NCBI GenBank assembly: GCA_959604475.1
Contig: CAUHBX010000070.1
Coordinates: 1-6,061 of the forward strand
Direction of reading: 5' to 3'
Origin: an uncultured Eubacteriales bacterium
GTDB lineage: Bacteria; Bacillota; Clostridia; Lachnospirales; Anaerotignaceae
Length of the DNA: 6,061 bases
Notes under the pieces: model-generated
The model's input: only the letters and a program-made list of their open reading frames with translations
What the model was told of the DNA's origin: nothing
Database searches by the model: none
Translations under genes and position numbers: made by a program
In this document: in pieces, positions 4,639 through 6,061 of the stretch
How the letters are laid out: each line of letters opens with the position of its first letter
Position numbering within the stretch: the first letter of the stretch is position 1

Positions 4639-5898
4639 TCAGCAGCTCATTGTAATATCCCCGTTCTCATCAAACGTCCATGGAACATCCTCATCAATTA
4701 AGTCTACCTTATCTTTTATTTCATTATATACTGCTTCTGAAACAAGCAGTGTTTTAATATGAAGCGTATTCTCGCATACAATTACCTTGGCTTCCTCCGG
4801 CCTAGTTTTGCCAAGGGTTTTAAAGGCCGCTCCGACAGTCTCCTCCTCTGTGGCAAAGTGCGGCGGAACCTTCCCTCTTTCAAGATAGGTTGTAGGCACA
4901 AGGTTAATATACATTGCCTCATAGTCTATAGCGTCGACAAGCTTTTTAGTTGTAAGGTCCGCAAGCCCTATACCAACGGCGTTTCCATAGGAATTGGGTG
5001 AAAGTCTTAAAACGGCAAGCTTATTTATTTTTGGGGACTCAGGCTCGGGAACTCCCTTAACCATAATCCTTCCGACAACCTTTGTATCAATTCCCGTGCC
5101 GCTGAACATCTTTCCCATTTCCTTTACGATAAGCACATCAAGCTCATCAAGAGGGAAGTGGGGAACCTGCTGCTTGGCTATATTAAGGAGCTTTGCTTCC
5201 TCCTCAAGAAATTCTTCCGGTTTAAGGGCCTTTATAATATAGGTCTCATCAACAGAATTTTCAACGATGCATATTCCGGCCAGATAAGGCGCCTTCTCTA
5301 GGGAAACCTTAAAGGATAACGGAATAGTCTCTCCCAGGTTATATCCGTGCATTGCCGTTGCGCCCTTTTCCTTGCCAAGCCCAACCGCGCACATCTTTAC
5401 TACTCCGCTTTCATTTACAGCAAGGAAGTCAGTATGCGGTTTTACCCTGTTTACAACTATTATGCCGTCTGCTCCGTAAGCGTTTTTATCAAAGTATACG
5501 GGCGCTCCGTTTTCAGCCGTTCCCAAAAGCACCGGCTCCATATCCGAGCGCACCTCGCAGCCCATGGTTTCCTCGTCTATTCCGTATTTGTGCAGGACGT
5601 CCTTTTGTCCCTGTGCCGTTGCGCCGCCGTGGCTTCCCATTGCGGGAACTATAAAGGGCTTTGCCTTGCAGTCAAAAACATAATCAACAGCTGCCTTCAC
5701 AATTTTATCTATATTGTTTATGCCCCTTGAGCCTGCGCAGACAGCTATCTCAGAATTTTCCTTTATTTTTGACCTTATGCCTATCCTATCCAGCTCTTCC
5801 CATACAGCAGCCTTAATATCTCCGATTTTTTCTGAGTTAAGGTGCTGGCGGACCCTATACATCCTGGGATAATTAAAATTCATTTCAACATGATACAT
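4639..5898 (-). CDS. LarA-like protein (lactate-racemase domain, DUF2088), probable nickel-pincer 2-hydroxyacid racemase/epimerase
   Basis: This 419-residue cytoplasmic protein has the length and layout of LarA homologues, which use a nickel-pincer nucleotide to racemise or epimerise 2-hydroxyacids. Residues matching the cofactor and catalytic positions are His90 in GSHGGAT, His155 in KPHTDF, Lys168 in ESGVVK (the lysine that tethers the cofactor) and His184 in AMHG. The Lys-to-His distance of 16 equals that between K184 and H200 of Lactobacillus plantarum LarA. The classical DxTRP motif is replaced by AGSRGI (55-60), so it is probably not a canonical lactate racemase and its substrate is unknown. 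ATG 5898 follows GAGGTGA (5905-5911) by 6 bases. It begins 17 bases after the upstream gene, so the two form an operon, closed by the terminator at 4572-4594. LarB, LarC and LarE, needed to make the cofactor, are not in the window. AGG and ATA codons are frequent. Family firm, reaction inferred. Confidence 0.85.
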   Translation of the reverse strand: MYHVEMNFNYPRMYRVRQHLNSEKIGDIKAAVWEELDRIGIRSKIKENSEIAVCAGSRGINNIDKIVKAAVDYVFDCKAKPFIVPAMGSHGGATAQGQKDVLHKYGIDEETMGCEVRSDMEPVLLGTAENGAPVYFDKNAYGADGIIVVNRVKPHTDFLAVNESGVVKMCAVGLGKEKGATAMHGYNLGETIPLSFKVSLEKAPYLAGICIVENSVDETYIIKALKPEEFLEEEAKLLNIAKQQVPHFPLDELDVLIVKEMGKMFSGTGIDTKVVGRIMVKGVPEPESPKINKLAVLRLSPNSYGNAVGIGLADLTTKKLVDAIDYEAMYINLVPTTYLERGKVPPHFATEEETVGAAFKTLGKTRPEEAKVIVCENTLHIKTLLVSEAVYNEIKDKVDLIDEDVPWTFDENGDITMSC

Positions 5899-5904
5899 TT
5901 TATA

Positions 5905-5911
5905 TCACCTC
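5905..5911 (-). promoter_or_regulatory. Ribosome binding site of the LarA-like gene
   Basis: GAGGTGA on the minus strand, 6 bases before ATG 5898, lies in the 17-base gap after the upstream stop codon and supports this start over the internal Met at residue 6. Confidence 0.75.
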
Positions 5912-5915
5912 GGCA

Positions 5916-6061
5916 TCAGCACTCAACATATTTAACCTGAACAAGGTCGTCTGCGTTATATTCAGTATAGTCCTCACATCCGGGTATAAGCTCGTCTGCC
6001 CTTGCTATAATTTCTTCCGCAGAAAGCAGAGGGAATTCACTGTGCATCCATTCCTTGGTGC
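5916..6061 (-). CDS. C-terminal fragment of an unidentified protein
   Basis: An open frame enters from the right edge and runs 47 codons to a TGA at 5918-5916. The tail is acidic, contains EFPLLSAEEIIARADELIPG (predicted helical) and ends DDLVQVKYVEC. I do not recognise the family. It is judged real because its stop lies just 17 bases before the LarA-like start, whose ribosome binding site fills the gap, and because its codons (ATA, CTT, AGG) match that gene. By position it should act in the same pathway, perhaps handling a hydroxyacid or sugar acid; this is inference only. Confidence 0.65.
   Translation of the reverse strand, partial: TKEWMHSEFPLLSAEEIIARADELIPGCEDYTEYNADDLVQVKYVEC

Noticed and set aside
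5347..5730. 127-codon plus-strand frame inside the LarA-like gene
   Set aside because: It lies wholly antisense to a well-supported gene with conserved motifs and has no family features of its own; it is a shadow frame.

Overview
The window reads as chromosomal DNA of an anaerobic, low-to-mid GC member of Bacillota, most likely class Clostridia. The basis is an acyl-CoA dehydrogenase fused in one operon to EtfB and EtfA of the clostridial electron-bifurcating type, strong AGGAGG-like ribosome binding sites, AT-rich spacers and short hairpin-plus-U-tract terminators. No mobile element, CRISPR array, tRNA or rRNA is visible. Every convincing gene is on the minus strand, so the region is best read from right to left.

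Right to left: (1) 5916-6061, the last 47 codons of an unidentified gene; (2) 4639-5898, a complete LarA-like protein (lactate-racemase domain, DUF2088) that keeps the His/His/Lys/His set used by the nickel-pincer cofactor, followed by a terminator at 4572-4594; (3) 3911-4638, a 728-base gene-free regulatory region; (4) 2765-3910 acyl-CoA (butyryl-CoA type) dehydrogenase, 1952-2743 etfB and 930-1934 etfA, a tight three-gene operon ended by a terminator at about 862-898; (5) 602-929, a gene-poor spacer; (6) 1-601, thymidylate kinase, with all but its last few codons present.

The three-gene operon encodes one machine. The dehydrogenase/EtfBA complex reduces a short-chain enoyl-CoA (crotonyl-CoA in butyrate formers) with NADH and, in the bifurcating version, also reduces ferredoxin. 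crt, hbd and thl are absent here, so the true acyl substrate is open (butyryl, propionyl via the acrylate route, or branched acyl-CoA from amino-acid fermentation).

The most interesting part is the region upstream of this operon. It carries a full-consensus sigma-54 (-24/-12) promoter (TGGCACGgttcTTGCT on the minus strand), a Rex-like NADH/NAD operator about 110 bases upstream of the predicted start of transcription, three related 16-base inverted repeats about 200 to 310 bases upstream that look like enhancer sites for a sigma-54 activator, and a roughly 196-base leader with three potential hairpins. Together these suggest that this energy-conserving fermentation step is switched on by an unidentified sigma-54 activator and modulated by redox state. 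Promoter identity rests on sequence match; activator, ligand and Rex control are inference.
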